Assembly (NCBI RefSeq): GCF_031453555.1
Contig: NZ_JAVIZM010000001.1
Coordinates: 2,735,001-2,799,000, forward strand
Source: Bacillus sp. SLBN-46
GTDB lineage: Bacteria; Bacillota; Bacilli; Bacillales; Cytobacillaceae
DNA length: 64,000 bases
Direction of reading: 5' to 3'
In this document: positions 50,737-59,396 of the stretch, one piece after another
Layout: each line of letters begins with the position of its first letter
Position numbering within the stretch: position 1 is the first letter of the stretch
Notes under the pieces: generated by a model
Seen by the model: only the letters and a program-made list of their open reading frames with translations
Database searches by the model: none
Told to the model about the DNA's origin: nothing
Program-made: the position numbers and the translations under genes

Positions 50737-51126
50737 ATGAAGGTAGCTATAATCGCAGCAAATGGTGGTATGTTTGATGCATATAAGGTGTTTAATATCG
50801 CAACAGCAGCTGCAGCAACAGATGCAGAAGTGTGTATTTTTTTTACTTTTGAAGGGTTAAATCTTATTCACAAAGAAGGATATAAAAATTTACCGATGCC
50901 TGCTGGAACTGAACATTTTCAAGAAGGCTTTAAAAAGGCGAATGTTCCACCAGTTCATGAACTGGTTGGAATGGCAACAGAAATGGGTGTCAAGATGATA
51001 GCTTGTCAAATGACAATGGATGTTATGAGCTTAGAAAAAGAGCATTTTGTTGAAGGAATAGATGTAGGCGGAGCTGTGACATTCCTAACTTTTGCTAAGG
51101 ATGCCGATGTCACTCTTACCTTCTAA
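50737..51126 (+). CDS. DsrE-like sulfur-relay family protein, copy 2
   Basis: This 129-residue protein has VAIIAANGGMFDAYKVFNIATAAAATDAEVCIFFTFEG-like strands in order (two short motifs: IIAANGGMFDAYKV and CIFFTFEGL) and VKMIACQMTMDVMSLEKEHF, whose Cys is the likely sulfur carrier. It is shorter than copy 1 at 42892 and lacks that copy's basic middle insertion. It is 15 bp after the TusA-rhodanese gene with AATAGGAGG as ribosome site, so it belongs to the same operon. Confidence 0.88.
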   Translation: MKVAIIAANGGMFDAYKVFNIATAAAATDAEVCIFFTFEGLNLIHKEGYKNLPMPAGTEHFQEGFKKANVPPVHELVGMATEMGVKMIACQMTMDVMSLEKEHFVEGIDVGGAVTFLTFAKDADVTLTF

Positions 51127-51153
51127 AAAGAGATTAGAAATGGTGGTGCAGAT

Positions 51154-52291
51154 ATGTCAGATCAAGCTGCAGTTAAAACAGTAACAGTAAAAGAATTAAC
51201 AAAAAAAATACTGAATCATGAAGAAGTCTTTATCCTCGACGCTAGAAATACAGATGACTTTGATGATTGGAAAATTGAGGGGAAGAATGTTCATATCATT
51301 AATGCACCATATTTTGATCTACTCGAAGGAGTAGACTCTATCGTAGATAAACTTCCTAAAGGTACTGCTATCTATGTAGTTTGTGCAAAAGGTGGTTCAT
51401 CTGAATTTGTTGCAGAGCAAATAGCAGAAGCGGGATTCACAAATGGTTTACAGCGTTGAAGGCGGAATGAAGGCCTACAGTGAACATTTAGAACCCATAA
51501 AGATAGGAGATTTAAAAAATGGTGGAGCTATATATCAATTTGTGCGAATAGGAAAAGGATGTTTATCTTACTTGGTTGAATCACATGGAACCAGTGCTAT
51601 GATTGATACAAATAGAATGCTCGAGCCATACGAACAACATATAAATGAACACAATATTAAGCTGACTCATGTCTTGGATACTCATCTCCATGCAGACCAT
51701 ATCTCTGGTGGAAGAAGGCTTGCTGAAAATCATGGAGCAACATACTTTTTACCACCAAAAGATGCGGAAGAAGTAATTTTTGATTTTACACCTATAAATG
51801 ATGGAGATGAGTACAACATAGGTGAAACCACTATTAAGGCGATATATTCTCCTGGTCATACAATTGGCAGTACATCATTTCTCGTTGATAATCAATACTT
51901 ATTAACTGGTGATATTTTATTTATTGATTCTATTGGACGTCCTGACTTAGCTGGTAAAGCGGAGGACTGGGTGGGAGATTTACGGAATACTCTATACAAT
52001 CGTTATAAGGACCTTCCTGATGAACTTTTGGTTTTACCGGCACATTATATGGGTATAAACGAGATGAATGACGATGGAAGTATCTCTAAAAAACTTGGTA
52101 CCTTATATAAAGAAAATCACGGTTTAAATATTAAAAACGAGACAGAGTTTAGAAAAACAGTGACAGAGAACCTGCCCCCACAGCCTAATTCATATCAAGA
52201 GATCCGTGAAACTAATATGGGGAAAATAGCACCTGATGAAGAAAAACAAAGAGAAATGGAAATTGGGCCAAATCGCTGTGCTGTGAGATAG
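51154..52291 (+). pseudogene. Rhodanese-metallo-beta-lactamase fusion, copy 3, with +1 frameshift
   Basis: From ATG 51154 the rhodanese domain reads through VFILDARNTDDFDDWKIEG and YVVCAKGGSSEF, and the frame stops at 51459 just after EAGFT. Removing one A from the AAA at 51441-51443 gives [23 protein letters not shown] and continues through the lactamase domain ([33 protein letters not shown]) to TAG 52291. The paralogue at 44091 shows that this is the missing join. All other motifs are intact. It could be an assembly error, a recent lesion, or (less likely) two separate polypeptides, since the second frame has its own ATG but no good ribosome site. Confidence 0.85.
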
Positions 52292-52314
52292 TGGAAAAGG
52301 GGGGGAATAGCCAT

Positions 52315-52698
52315 ATGTTTCATTATACCGTTGAATCCAATAAATCACTTACTGAAGCAGTTAAGGCTGTGGAGGAAGCTTTAAAAGACGAGAAGTTTGG
52401 TGTGCTGTGGAGTTTTAATATACAAGAAAAATTGAAAGAAAAAGGGGTAGACCTTGAAAAGGAATTTATTGTTCTAGAGGTCTGCAATCCTCATGAAGCA
52501 AAACGAGTATTGATGGAAAATAATTTAGTGGGTTATTTTCTACCGTGTAAAATCGTTGTTTATAGGGATGAGAACCAAACGAAAATAGGAATGCCTAAGC
52601 CGTCTGCATTAATGAGCATGGTGTCAGATGAAAACCTTGGACAAATTGCACTCGATATTGAAAAGAGACTTATATCCTGTCTTGAAAAAGCAAAATAA
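52315..52698 (+). CDS. DUF302 domain protein
   Basis: This 127-residue protein starts at ATG 52315 after AAAAGGGGGGG. It has the DUF302 pattern: HYTVESNKSLTEAVKAVEEALKDEKFGVLWSFNIQEKLKEKG-type beginning (seen as FGVLWSFNIQEKL), FIVLEVCNPHEAKRVLMEN and LLPCKIVVYRDE-like FLPCKIVVYRDE. DUF302 proteins are small, often linked to sulfur or redox clusters, with unknown activity. It is the last gene of the second sulfur module, and a terminator follows. Confidence 0.88.
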   Translation: MFHYTVESNKSLTEAVKAVEEALKDEKFGVLWSFNIQEKLKEKGVDLEKEFIVLEVCNPHEAKRVLMENNLVGYFLPCKIVVYRDENQTKIGMPKPSALMSMVSDENLGQIALDIEKRLISCLEKAK

Positions 52699-52734
52699 TT
52701 AATATGCTATACTCTTGTACTTCATTAATGAAAG

Positions 52735-52774
52735 AAGCATGACAAACGAATGTTTTGTGAATTTGTCATGCTTT
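52735..52774. terminator. Bidirectional terminator at the end of the sulfur cluster
   Basis: AAGCATGACAAA pairs perfectly with TTTGTCATGCTT around a 15-base loop, followed by TT. It lies between the DUF302 gene and the convergent 99-aa gene. Confidence 0.75.
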
Positions 52775-52781
52775 TCCCTTT

Positions 52782-53081
52782 TTAACTTAAGTCTTGTTCT
52801 GAAATAGAAATAGCTGAACCAGTTGATGTATGCTGATTTACCCAGCCAAGGGAGGTTTCAGAAACAGCTGACCAATTAGGAATTTCATTCTGATGCTGCT
52901 CCACCCAGTTCATGCAAAACTGCGGGTCAATATTATATTCCATACACTGAGACAAGAAAGATTGAATGGTTTCCACATTACAATTTTCCCAAGAGCCACA
53001 TGTATAACTCCAGACATTCTCCATTTTTGCTTGGATGGAAACATGGTTAATAAAATCACTGAAGTGCTCTTCATTTCCCAC
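52782..53081 (-). CDS. Hypothetical protein, 99 aa
   Basis: I do not recognise the family. A GTG start at 53081 is preceded by AAAAGGAGG with suitable spacing. The product is acidic, rich in Trp, Asn and Gln, with four Cys (TCGSWENC, LSQCMEY, PQFCMNW), and has neither signal peptide nor membrane helix. It stands between two oppositely oriented genes and shares the terminator at 52735. Confidence 0.6.
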   Translation of the reverse strand: MGNEEHFSDFINHVSIQAKMENVWSYTCGSWENCNVETIQSFLSQCMEYNIDPQFCMNWVEQHQNEIPNWSAVSETSLGWVNQHTSTGSAISISEQDLS

Positions 53082-53196
53082 TTACATTCCTCCTTTTATG
53101 TAGTTTCCACTTCATAAAGTATGTCCAAAGAATCGTAAAAAAGCCGTTGGAATTTGTTAAAAGAAATGGGAGAATGATGATGAAGGGGGAGTTAAA

Positions 53197-53880
53197 GTGA
53201 ATAATCGAGGAAAAACAGCATTGGTCTTAGGCGGAAGTGGGCTCGTAGGGAAAGTATTAGTAGAAACCTTAATTGAACAAAATACATATGAAAAAATAGT
53301 GTTGTTAATTCGAAGACCTATTGAAATTATCAATCCTGTTTGTGAACCGCACGTGGTTAATTTCGATCATTTGGAAAACGAAGAAGAGTTATTTCAAGTT
53401 TCTAATGTATTTTGCTGTTTAGGAACCACTATTAAAAAAGCAAAAACAAAGGAAGCCTTTCGTAAGGTGGATTATGACTATCCAGTTGAAGCAGCGAAAT
53501 TAGCTAGTAAGCAAGGGGTTGAAAAATTTCTTATAGTAACCGCGATGGGTGCTAACTCAAAATCACTCTTTTTTTACAATAAAGTAAAGGGGGACGTCGA
53601 GGAAGCGCTAAAAAAGATGGACTTACCTTCTCTTCATATTTTTCGTCCATCCTTGTTGTTAGGTGATAGGGGGGAATTCCGTTTGGGAGAAAAAATAGCA
53701 GAAAAAGTAAGTAGTTTATTTAACAACCTAATGGTTGGACCATTAAGGAAATATAGTGCAGTAGAAGCGCAAAAAGTAGCAATTGCCATGGCAGAAGTAG
53801 CTGCAATAGAAAATATGGGGATACATATATATCGTTCCGATGAAATTCAACAAATCGCAAAAAGGACAAAATTACGATGA
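53197..53880 (+). CDS. NAD(P)-binding Rossmann oxidoreductase (TIP30/HIM1-like)
   Basis: This 227-residue atypical short-chain dehydrogenase starts at GTG 53197 after GAAGGGGGAG. It has the NAD(P) motif ALVLGGSGLVGKVLVETL, CCLGTTIKKAKTKEAF, VDYDYPVEAAKLASKQGVEKFL, and IFRPSLLLGDRGE. It matches the family with human HTATIP2-type and bacterial nucleoside-diphosphate-sugar epimerase-like proteins. Its substrate is unknown. Its end overlaps the next start by four bases. Confidence 0.8.
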   Translation: MNNRGKTALVLGGSGLVGKVLVETLIEQNTYEKIVLLIRRPIEIINPVCEPHVVNFDHLENEEELFQVSNVFCCLGTTIKKAKTKEAFRKVDYDYPVEAAKLASKQGVEKFLIVTAMGANSKSLFFYNKVKGDVEEALKKMDLPSLHIFRPSLLLGDRGEFRLGEKIAEKVSSLFNNLMVGPLRKYSAVEAQKVAIAMAEVAAIENMGIHIYRSDEIQQIAKRTKLR

Positions 53881-54695
53881 AGAAGGCATTAGCTGGTAAG
53901 CGAATTGTCATCGGTAGTTCGCGAAAACTTGAAGAATTACAGACATTAATTGAAAAACAAGGTGGAGTTCCTCTTGTACGCTCCCTACAGGGAACAGTAT
54001 TTTTAGCTGAGAAGCAAGTAGAGCCTGATTTAGTTGAATTTATTAAAAACGGTGCAGATTGGGTTGTTTTTACAACAGGCATAGGTCTTGAAACAATGGT
54101 CAAGATCGCTGAAAAGCTGGGATATAAAGATGACTTTCTATCAATTGTACGTGGGGCAAAGGTTGCTTCAAGAGGGTATAAAACACTTGCAGCACTTAAA
54201 AAGATGGAGATTGTCCCAGAGGATATCGATGAAGACGGAACGACAACGGGATTAATACGTGCTTTACAAAACTTTGATTTTTCCGGTAAGAAAGTCATGG
54301 TCCAGTTACATGGTGAAACAGCACCGGGTTTATCTCACTTTCTAGAGGAGCGCGGTGCTTTTGTACAAAAAATTCTTCCTTATCAACACATTGCCCCAGA
54401 GACGGAGACTGTTCAAAAATTATGTCAAGAATTACAAAACAACGATTGCCACGCAGTATGTTTTACCACGGCTACCCAAGTACGTTCCCTTTTTGATTAT
54501 GCGAGAGTGAATAATCTTCATAATGAGATCTCTGAGGCCTTTTGTCATCATGTATTAGCCGTTGCTGTTGGAAAAGTTACTTTAGAAGCGCTGAAAGAGG
54601 AAGGGATTGAAAGGGTCCTTGTCCCAGAGCATGAAAGAATGGGAGCTATGATCATCCAGCTTGCTAAATATTATCAAAATGAAATAACCAATTAA
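53877..54695 (+). CDS. Uroporphyrinogen-III synthase family protein
   Basis: This 272-residue protein has two Rossmann-like halves: KRIVIGSSRKLEELQTLIEKQGGVPLVRS at the start, GADWVVFTTGIGLE in the first domain, and HAVCFTTATQVRSLFDYA with AVAVGKVTLEALKEEG in the second. These fit HemD-type uroporphyrinogen-III synthase, which closes hydroxymethylbilane to the ring of heme, siroheme and B12. It lies outside the usual hemAXCDBL operon and is coupled to an oxidoreductase gene. It may therefore be a second copy, for siroheme or for another purpose. Confidence 0.78.
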   Translation: MKKALAGKRIVIGSSRKLEELQTLIEKQGGVPLVRSLQGTVFLAEKQVEPDLVEFIKNGADWVVFTTGIGLETMVKIAEKLGYKDDFLSIVRGAKVASRGYKTLAALKKMEIVPEDIDEDGTTTGLIRALQNFDFSGKKVMVQLHGETAPGLSHFLEERGAFVQKILPYQHIAPETETVQKLCQELQNNDCHAVCFTTATQVRSLFDYARVNNLHNEISEAFCHHVLAVAVGKVTLEALKEEGIERVLVPEHERMGAMIIQLAKYYQNEITN

Positions 54696-54723
54696 GCATA
54701 CCTTTCTCAAGGTATGCTTTTTC
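54694..54723 (+). terminator. Terminator overlapping the stop codon of the uroporphyrinogen-III synthase gene
   Basis: AAGCATACC pairs perfectly with GGTATGCTT around an 8-base loop, followed by TTT. The stop TAA lies at the base of the stem. Confidence 0.8.
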
Positions 54724-54848
54724 ACTTGTAAAATGATGTCGAGAAAAAACCATGTAAGAAAAATTGACAATTCGATTTATTTTTACATTTTTTTTAGTAT
54801 GCTTATGTTAAATTGAAAAAGTATTCAGAAAATGTACAAGAAGTTATC

Positions 54849-54911
54849 TGCACCACTTTTTACATAATGGATAATCAAATGCATGCACCATTTAACAAAA
54901 TGTAAGGTGCA
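54849..54911. promoter_or_regulatory. Repeated TGCACC elements upstream of the pyrimidine catabolism operon
   Basis: The 409-base gap 54696-55104 has no gene. TGCACC occurs at 54849 and 54884 (35 bp apart), and the second forms an inverted repeat with GGTGCA at 54906. AT-rich flanks resemble each other. It is a candidate binding region for the PucR-family regulator encoded at 61201, which is inference. A TTGACA at 54764 lacks a clear -10 partner. Confidence 0.5.
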
Positions 54912-55026
54912 ATGCCTATTTCAGGTCTGTAAAATAAGATTAAGATGCAGAATTTTCTGCAAAATACACACGTAAGGAGAAGGAGGCTGGTGATATTCCA
55001 AAATCCATTACAAAAGAACAATGTTT

Positions 55027-55040
55027 TTAAAGCGCTTTCA
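55027..55040 (+). promoter_or_regulatory. cre-like site before preT
   Basis: TTAAAGCGCTTTCA matches 13 of 14 positions of the cre consensus (AAAGCGCTTT core), 65 bp before the TTG start. CcpA repression of pyrimidine breakdown on good carbon sources is likely. Confidence 0.65.
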
Positions 55041-55104
55041 TTTTTAATTTTTCATGTTAAATGTAATTGGAAATGAATTTTACATGTTAAAGGAGGACTT
55101 CTCT

Positions 55105-56472
55105 TTGCCAAACGAAAAAATGCAGCGTATATCCTTTTCCGATCTTGAAAAGAATTTTCTAGAGGTGGAACAAGGTCTAACAAACAATGAAGCGGTTGAA
55201 GAATCCAATCGATGCCTCTATTGCTATGACGCCCCATGTATTAAAGCCTGTCCGACAGGGATTGATATTCCAACCTTTATTAAAAAAATTGCCTCAGGAA
55301 ACTTACTAGGCTCAGCAAAAACCATTATGTCCTCAAATCCAGTAGGTGCAAGTTGTTCAAGAGTTTGTCCCACAGAAGAACTTTGTGAAGGAGCTTGTGT
55401 CCTAAATCATTCAACAAAACCAATAATGATTGGCAATCTGCAAAGGTATGCGACAGATTGGGCTATTAGAAATGAACAGACACTTTTCCAGCCAGGTGAT
55501 TCAAATGGTCATACAGTAGCTGTCATTGGTGGTGGACCTGCTGGATTATCAGCGGCTAGAGAGTTAGCTAGATTAGGATATGACGTGACCATATTTGAAG
55601 CGGCAGACAAAGCGGGTGGATTAAACACATACGGTATCGTTTCCTTTCGCTTACCGCAAACGATTTCCTTCTGGGAAGTAGAACAAGTAGAAAAATTAAA
55701 TGTAAAAATAAAAACCAACACAATGGTGGGAAAAGATATCTCCGTTGAAGAAATCACGGAAAACTTTGATTTTGTTATTTTAGCAGTTGGTATGGCTCAT
55801 GTACCGAACCTTGGTATTGACGGTGAGAATTTAAATGGTGTCTATGATGCTATTGAATTTGTCAAGGCTACTAAAAGTGGTCAATTATCCAAGGAATTTG
55901 TCGGCAAACGAGTGGTCGTTATCGGTGCTGGAAATACAGCTATCGACGGTGCAACATGCTCCGTTCGTTTAGGGGCTGAAAACGTAAAAATCCTATACCG
56001 AAGAACGGAAGATGAAATGACAGCTTATGATTTTGAGTATGAATTCGCTAAGCAAGATGGTGTCGAGTTCCGATGGTTAACCGCACCGAAAAGGCTCATT
56101 GGTGATGAAGCTGGGAATGTAAAGGGAATTGAGTGTATCAAGATGAGGCTTGGTGAACCAGAAAAGGATGGGCGACGTAGACCAGTTGAAATTGAAGGGT
56201 CTGAACACATCTTACCGGTTGATGCAGTAGTGAAAGCAATCGGGCAAACAAGACATCTGGAGCTGATTAATAAATTTGGCCTTCAGCACGAAGGCGGGGT
56301 TGTAAAAGTAAATCAGGAAACATTCCAAACCTCCAATCCGAAAATATTCGCCTGTGGTGATGTTGTATTTGGTAAAGGAAAAGGGGACGCAATGGTCGTA
56401 ACCGCAGCCCAACAAGGGAAGAATGTTGCTTATGCTATTCACAAGCAATTTTCAGTTGTTGGATCTGCATAG
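55105..56472 (+). CDS. preT: NAD-dependent dihydropyrimidine dehydrogenase subunit PreT
   Basis: This 455-residue protein starts at TTG 55105, eight bases after AGGAGG. The in-frame ATG at 55054 lacks a ribosome site. The N-terminal Fe-S domain has cysteines in RCLYCYDAPCIKACPTGIDIP and SCSRVCPTEELCEGACV. FAD-binding VAVIGGGPAGLSAARELARLGY and NAD-binding RVVVIGAGNTAIDGA domains follow, as in the glutamate synthase small-subunit family. With PreA it reduces uracil and thymine to dihydropyrimidines. Gene order PreT-PreA-dihydropyrimidinase makes the assignment firm. Confidence 0.93.
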   Translation: MPNEKMQRISFSDLEKNFLEVEQGLTNNEAVEESNRCLYCYDAPCIKACPTGIDIPTFIKKIASGNLLGSAKTIMSSNPVGASCSRVCPTEELCEGACVLNHSTKPIMIGNLQRYATDWAIRNEQTLFQPGDSNGHTVAVIGGGPAGLSAARELARLGYDVTIFEAADKAGGLNTYGIVSFRLPQTISFWEVEQVEKLNVKIKTNTMVGKDISVEEITENFDFVILAVGMAHVPNLGIDGENLNGVYDAIEFVKATKSGQLSKEFVGKRVVVIGAGNTAIDGATCSVRLGAENVKILYRRTEDEMTAYDFEYEFAKQDGVEFRWLTAPKRLIGDEAGNVKGIECIKMRLGEPEKDGRRRPVEIEGSEHILPVDAVVKAIGQTRHLELINKFGLQHEGGVVKVNQETFQTSNPKIFACGDVVFGKGKGDAMVVTAAQQGKNVAYAIHKQFSVVGSA

Positions 56473-56504
56473 TACTTATTTGAATGCAAAGGAGAGAAAT
56501 TACG

Positions 56505-57791
56505 ATGGCCGATTTACGTATTAATCTTGCAGGGATAAAATCTCCTAATCCATTTTGGCTGGCGTCAGCACCTCCTACCAATTCGGGTTATCAGGTACAG
56601 AGAGCATTTGAAGCTGGATGGGGAGGAGCGGTTTGGAAAACATTAGGAGATCCTATTTTGAATGTTTCTTCTAGATTTGCTGCTGTTAGTTTTAACGGAC
56701 AAAGGGTTGCTGGCTTCAATAACATAGAGTTGATTACCGACAGACCATTGGAAGTGAACTTAAAAGAAATCTATGAAACTAAAAAGCGATTCCCAAATCA
56801 TGCAATTATTGCTTCGTTAATGGTGGAACCAAAACAAGAGAAATGGCATGAAATTGTTAAGCGTGTGGAAGATGTAGGGGTCGACGGACTTGAATTAAAT
56901 TTTGGTTGTCCACACGGAATGGCAGAGCGGGGTATGGGAGCGGCCTCTGGGCAGGTACCTGCTTTAGTAGAGCGTCAAACCTATTGGGTGAAAGAAGTGG
57001 CTAAAACACCTGTAATAGTCAAATTAACACCAAATATTACCGATATTACGGCTACTGCTGAAGCTGCATGTAATGGCGGTGCGGATGCCATTAGTATGAT
57101 TAACACCATTAATAGTTTGATGGGAGTGGACCTTGATTCCTGGAATACTATTCCACATGTGGCAGGAAAGGGAGCACATGGGGGTTATTGTGGACCTGCA
57201 GTTAAACCAATTGCTTTAAATATGGTAGCAGAATGTGCACGAAACCCGCATATTAATGTACCTATTTCTGGTATTGGCGGAATTTCCAACTGGAAGGACA
57301 CAGTAGAATTTCTGTTAATGGGTGCAACTGGTGTTCAGGTATGTACGGCAGCAATGCATCATGGCTTCCGCATTGTCGAGGACATGATTGAAGGACTTAA
57401 TAATTATTTAGATAGTAAAGGAATTGCCTCGGTAACCGATATTATTGGAAAATCTGTACCAAGATATTCTGACTGGGGTAACCTAGACCTTAACTACAAT
57501 ATTGTTGCAAAAATTAATACAGAAGTTTGTATTAATTGTAATAAGTGCCATATCGCTTGTGAAGATACCTCTCACCAGTGTATTGATATGCTGAAAGACG
57601 AAAATGGAAAAAGCTACTTGAAGGTTAGGGAAGAAGATTGCGTGGGCTGTAATCTATGTTCGATTGTATGTCCTGTAGATGGGGCTATCGATATGGTAGA
57701 GGCAGCAAGAGAAATGCCTCCAATGACTTGGAATGATCGTCAAGCTGTATTGAATGGTGCACTTGAATGTAAAGCAGACGTAGCTAAATAA
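56505..57791 (+). CDS. preA: NAD-dependent dihydropyrimidine dehydrogenase subunit PreA
   Basis: This 428-residue protein starts at ATG 56505 with AAAGGAGAG upstream. The dihydroorotate dehydrogenase-like FMN barrel (about residues 1-320) has SPNPFWLASAPPTNS, ELNFGCPHGMAERGMGAA, the active-site Cys region GGYCGPAVKPIA and VQVCTAAM. The C-terminus has two 4Fe-4S clusters (CINCNKCHIAC and CVGCNLCSIVCP). PreA binds the pyrimidine and PreT supplies electrons. It is 32 bp after preT in the same operon. Confidence 0.95.
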   Translation: MADLRINLAGIKSPNPFWLASAPPTNSGYQVQRAFEAGWGGAVWKTLGDPILNVSSRFAAVSFNGQRVAGFNNIELITDRPLEVNLKEIYETKKRFPNHAIIASLMVEPKQEKWHEIVKRVEDVGVDGLELNFGCPHGMAERGMGAASGQVPALVERQTYWVKEVAKTPVIVKLTPNITDITATAEAACNGGADAISMINTINSLMGVDLDSWNTIPHVAGKGAHGGYCGPAVKPIALNMVAECARNPHINVPISGIGGISNWKDTVEFLLMGATGVQVCTAAMHHGFRIVEDMIEGLNNYLDSKGIASVTDIIGKSVPRYSDWGNLDLNYNIVAKINTEVCINCNKCHIACEDTSHQCIDMLKDENGKSYLKVREEDCVGCNLCSIVCPVDGAIDMVEAAREMPPMTWNDRQAVLNGALECKADVAK

Positions 57792-57814
57792 AAATAGATT
57801 AGGAGGGAAAAGTG

Positions 57815-59233
57815 ATGAAGAAAATTATAAAAAACGGAACAATTGTCACAGCAACAGATACGTATCATGCAGAGGTCTTAATTGAAGATGGGAAAATAAC
57901 ACAAATTGGTACCAATCTCTCTTCTATCGGAGCGGAAGTTATTGATGCGAAAGGCTGTCTTGTTTTTCCAGGGGGTATTGATCCACATACTCACTTAGAT
58001 ATGCCATTTGGCGGAACTGTCACAAAGGATGATTTCGAATCCGGAACAATTGCTGCTGCTTTTGGGGGGACGACTACGGTAATTGATTTCTGCTTAACGA
58101 ATAAAGGGGAACCTCTGAAAAATGCGATTCAAACCTGGCATAATAAATCAAGGGAAAAAGCAGTAATCGATTATGGGTTCCATTTAATGATTTCAGAAAT
58201 CAACGAGGAAGTCCTAAATGAACTTCCACAGGTAATTAGTGAGGAAGGAATTACATCATTTAAAGTATTTATGGCTTATAAAAATGTGTTTCAGGCCGAT
58301 GATGAAACACTATTCCGAACACTTGTGACCGCGAAGGAACATGGCGGCTTAGTTATGGTACATGCAGAAAACGGAGATGTTATTGATTATTTAACTAAGA
58401 AAGCTCTCGAGGAAGGAAAAACTGAACCGATTTATCATGCACTAACAAGACCACCTGAACTTGAAGGAGAAGCCACAGGCCGTGCAGCCAAGCTAACGGG
58501 ACTAGCAAACTCGCAATTATACGTAGTCCATGTATCTTGCGCAGATGCCGTTGAAAAAATTGCAGAAGCACGCAGTAAAGGGTTTGATGTATGGGGGGAA
58601 ACGTGCCCACAATATTTAGTTCTTGATCAAAGCTATTTAGAAAAACCTAATTTTGAGGGAGCAAAATATGTTTGGTCGCCGCCACTTAGAGAAAAGTGGA
58701 ATCAGGAAGTTTTATGGAACGCCCTGAAGAGCGGACAACTTCAGACACTGGGTTCTGATCAGTGTTCATTCGATTTTAAAGGACAAAAGGATTTAGGTAG
58801 GGATGATTTCACCAAAATCCCGAATGGCGGCCCAATTATTGAGGACCGTATATCCATATTATTTTCTGAGGGGGTGAAGAAAGGGCGAATTAGTCTGAAC
58901 CAGTTTGTTGATATTACTTCAACACGTATTGCCAAGCTCTTCGGATTATTCCCAAAGAAAGGGACTATTGCCATTGGTGCTGATGCAGACCTCGTTATTT
59001 TTGACCCGAATGTTGAAAGAGTAATATCTGCAGAAACCCATCATATGGCCGTTGATTATAATGCCTTTGAAGGAATGAAGGTTACAGGTGAGCCTGTTTC
59101 TGTTTTAGTACGCGGGGAGTATGTTGTTCGCGACAAACAGTTTGTTGGTAAACCAGGATCTGGTCAATATTTAAAGAGAGCAAAATATAATTTGAATACT
59201 ACGCTAAACCAAGGTGAAACCCTATCAATCTAA
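57815..59233 (+). CDS. hydA: Dihydropyrimidinase (hydantoinase)
   Basis: This 472-residue amidohydrolase starts at ATG 57815, seven bases after AGGAGGG. It has the metal motif GGIDPHTHLDMPFGG, the carboxylated Lys region FKVFMAYKNVF, MVHAENGDVI, VVHVSCADAV and GSDQCSFDF. It opens dihydrouracil or dihydrothymine to N-carbamoyl-beta-alanine or its methyl analogue, the second step after PreTA. No ureidopropionase gene is visible in the window, but the region continues beyond it. Confidence 0.94.
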   Translation: MKKIIKNGTIVTATDTYHAEVLIEDGKITQIGTNLSSIGAEVIDAKGCLVFPGGIDPHTHLDMPFGGTVTKDDFESGTIAAAFGGTTTVIDFCLTNKGEPLKNAIQTWHNKSREKAVIDYGFHLMISEINEEVLNELPQVISEEGITSFKVFMAYKNVFQADDETLFRTLVTAKEHGGLVMVHAENGDVIDYLTKKALEEGKTEPIYHALTRPPELEGEATGRAAKLTGLANSQLYVVHVSCADAVEKIAEARSKGFDVWGETCPQYLVLDQSYLEKPNFEGAKYVWSPPLREKWNQEVLWNALKSGQLQTLGSDQCSFDFKGQKDLGRDDFTKIPNGGPIIEDRISILFSEGVKKGRISLNQFVDITSTRIAKLFGLFPKKGTIAIGADADLVIFDPNVERVISAETHHMAVDYNAFEGMKVTGEPVSVLVRGEYVVRDKQFVGKPGSGQYLKRAKYNLNTTLNQGETLSI

Positions 59234-59279
59234 CAACTATTACAGCTCAAGTCTCCATCAATAGTTGCACTACACTCCG

Positions 59280-59320
59280 GCAATTGCTCAGTTTCTGAGC
59301 AGTTGCTCCCTTTATTATTT
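59280..59320 (+). terminator. Terminator-like hairpin between dihydropyrimidinase and permease genes
   Basis: GCAATTGCTCAG pairs with CTGAGCAGTTGC (one G-T pair) around TTT. TCCC and then a T-rich tract to about 59320 follow. It may reduce read-through into the permease gene. Confidence 0.65.
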
Positions 59321-59396
59321 TTTATTTTATTTGTCGGTTGTTTGAATTTTGGGATGGTACATTCTATAAAATTAAACCGAAACAAGGAGTGTTTAC

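Noticed and set aside
55042..55090. CATGTTAAA direct repeat just before preT
   Set aside because: Two 9-base AT-rich copies at about 40 bp distance are compatible with chance, and one covers an unused ATG.
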